Below, piece after piece: positions 48,304-49,228 of a DNA stretch of 49,228 bases. Made by a program: the position numbers and the translations under genes. Origin of the DNA: an uncultured bacterium (GTDB taxonomy: Bacteria; Verrucomicrobiota; Lentisphaeria; Victivallales; UBA1829); contig CASFTV010000040.1 of NCBI GenBank assembly GCA_949297765.1, positions 1 to 49,228 on the forward strand, given 5' to 3'. How positions within the stretch are numbered: the first letter of the stretch is position 1; every line of letters starts with the position of its first letter. The notes below the pieces were generated by a model. It was given only the letters and a program-made list of their open reading frames with translations, was not told the DNA's origin and ran no database searches.

Positions 48304-48921
48304 TTATGCCTGCGGTGCGACCGCAAGACGTTTCTTGTGGCGTTTCGCCGGAGGAATCCGGTAGTTGGTCTTGATTCCGCAGACCTTCCGTGCGGCCGCC
48401 CAGCTTCCTTCGCCGAGCTTTTTCATTCCGTAGGCCAGCAGATACTGATAGTTGGCGCGCATGTTGCAGTAGGAGAGATCGACATTCGCCTTGTAGAGCT
48501 TGATGATCTCCGCCTTGATCTCCATGACCGACATGCTTCTGCGTTCGCGGATCGTCGAATAGTCGATTCCCGCGGCCGCGACCGCTTTTCCCCAGGACTT
48601 GTAGTACCGGATCGCCGCCATGTAGAGCGATTTGTAATCCTGCTGAGCCTTCTGGCTGGAGACCGGTTTTCCGGAAGCGGCCATTTCGCGGATTGTCTCC
48701 GTCACTTTGCTCCGGTTCCAGACTTTGTATTTCCGGATTTCGTCATAATTGAATCCGCATGCGGTGATGGCTTCGCCCCAGGAGCCGAAGAGCCGTTCCG
48801 CCGCCGCGTAGACGCTTGGATAATGTGTCGCATAATAGTGGGAGTTCAGCGGTTCCTTGTTGCTGTGAGCCATATAAATATGCGACTCCACCATATCCGC
48901 GGACCAGACTTTTTTGAACAT
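48304..48921 (-). CDS. Three-repeat HNH-endonuclease-associated helix-turn-helix protein
   Basis: 205 residues. Three copies of a helical unit end in similar text: YAAAERLFGSWGEAITACGFNYDEIR, YMAAIRYYKSWGKAVAAAGIDYSTIR and LAYGMKKLGEGSWAAARKVCGI, all with the FGSW..A...AGI.Y core of the homing-endonuclease-associated (HNH_repeat) family. These units bind DNA beside HNH nucleases; here no HNH catalytic motif is visible, so it may be a stand-alone DNA-binding protein. Start ATG 48921 follows GAGGAG about 11 bases upstream. Confidence 0.7.
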   Translation of the reverse strand: MFKKVWSADMVESHIYMAHSNKEPLNSHYYATHYPSVYAAAERLFGSWGEAITACGFNYDEIRKYKVWNRSKVTETIREMAASGKPVSSQKAQQDYKSLYMAAIRYYKSWGKAVAAAGIDYSTIRERRSMSVMEIKAEIIKLYKANVDLSYCNMRANYQYLLAYGMKKLGEGSWAAARKVCGIKTNYRIPPAKRHKKRLAVAPQA

Positions 48922-48967
48922 GGGCAGAAGCTACTCCTCTTTATCCTTGTGACCTGTTGAATAAATT

Positions 48968-48995
48968 AATATAGCATTTCCCGGAAGTTTGTCAA
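48968..48995 (-). promoter_or_regulatory. Promoter of the HNH-repeat gene
   Basis: Minus strand: TTGACA (48990-48995), 16-base spacer, TATATT (48968-48973), about 47 bases before the ATG. Same form as the IclR promoter. Confidence 0.8.
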
Positions 48996-49147
48996 TTTGT
49001 TTTTCCGCAAAAAAAAACAAAAAGTGGTTTGATTGGTGTACAGGAAGGAATCCGGCCTTTCCGGAGATCCCTTCTTTTCTTTTTCCTCCGCTCTCCGGGC
49101 AGGGGAAAGCCTCATCCGGAACGGCGGATCAAAATAAGAACCTATCC

Positions 49148-49228
49148 CTAAATAACAGCAAGTTTTCGATAAATTATAACCGTTGCGGCAAGGTGTAGCA
49201 AAGCTTCATATGACGAGTTGCTCTTTTC
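49148..49228 (-). mobile_element. C-terminal end of an IS5-like transposase
   Basis: Minus-strand reading into the window edge gives SYEALLHLAATVIIYRKL before the stop at 49148-49150. This closely resembles the C-terminal tail of IS5-family DDE transposases (..LVHLAxIxIxYRRL). The bases past the stop on the minus strand (GGGATAGGTTC) look like the inner part of an IS terminal repeat. The 5' part of the gene is outside the window, so the element's completeness is unknown. Confidence 0.6.

Overview
The window reads as chromosomal DNA of a Lentisphaerota bacterium of the Victivallis type. This is inferred from gene content only: an orphan DUF1559-type pseudopilin beside a giant glycosidase, a dense set of sugar-polymer enzymes with IclR, AraC and LacI regulators, a fused 2-oxoacid:ferredoxin oxidoreductase that suits an anaerobe, a eukaryotic-type IleRS, and a high-GC genome with good Shine-Dalgarno sites. 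Both edges look like mobile or decaying DNA: a broken Rhs/YD-repeat remnant on the left, and the end of an IS5-like transposase on the right.

Layout. 0.5-7.3 kb (minus): an ion-transporter/PTS-IIA-CBS pair, then ileS-trpS. 7.5-8.4 kb (plus): a secreted LIM-like zinc-finger protein with a DA1-like HExxH peptidase domain. 8.4-13.1 kb (minus): a seven-gene run of a YgiN-like monooxygenase, coaD, yceD (DUF177), a nitroreductase and a 2-oxoacid:ferredoxin oxidoreductase (ferredoxin, alpha, fused beta-gamma). 13.4-26.9 kb: a sugar-catabolic island with LacZ-type GH2, an esterase, an IclR regulator, a frameshifted GH10, a PocR-AraC regulator, two large proteins of no recognised family and an arabinose/fucose-isomerase-like enzyme. 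27-32.6 kb: sbcD, aroE, a polyprenyl synthase, a mutarotase-like protein and two small exported proteins. 32.8-40.1 kb (minus): a LacI regulator, a pseudopilin and a 1725-residue exported GH2-like protein, behind a near-consensus promoter with tandem operators. 40.2-48.9 kb (minus): an HNH-repeat protein, a small hypothetical, cysS, DUF523, then six interlocked genes (hotdog thioesterase, ketosynthase, truncated ketosynthase-like, radical SAM, GT2-DUF2062, LpxL-like acyltransferase).

How it fits together. The 13-27 kb and 30-40 kb stretches look like inducible uptake and catabolism of plant or mucin oligosaccharides, each block with its own regulator. The six-gene cassette at 40.2-45.6 kb resembles a stripped-down aryl-polyene/lipid assembly line without its own ACP, reductase or dehydratase, and is the best candidate for an undescribed system.

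Promoters repeatedly follow TTGACA or TTGATA, a 16-17 base spacer, then TATATT or TATAAT. Two identical 72-bp hairpin repeats lie downstream of minus-strand genes. No tRNA, rRNA or CRISPR was seen by eye. All family assignments come from reading motifs, without database searches.
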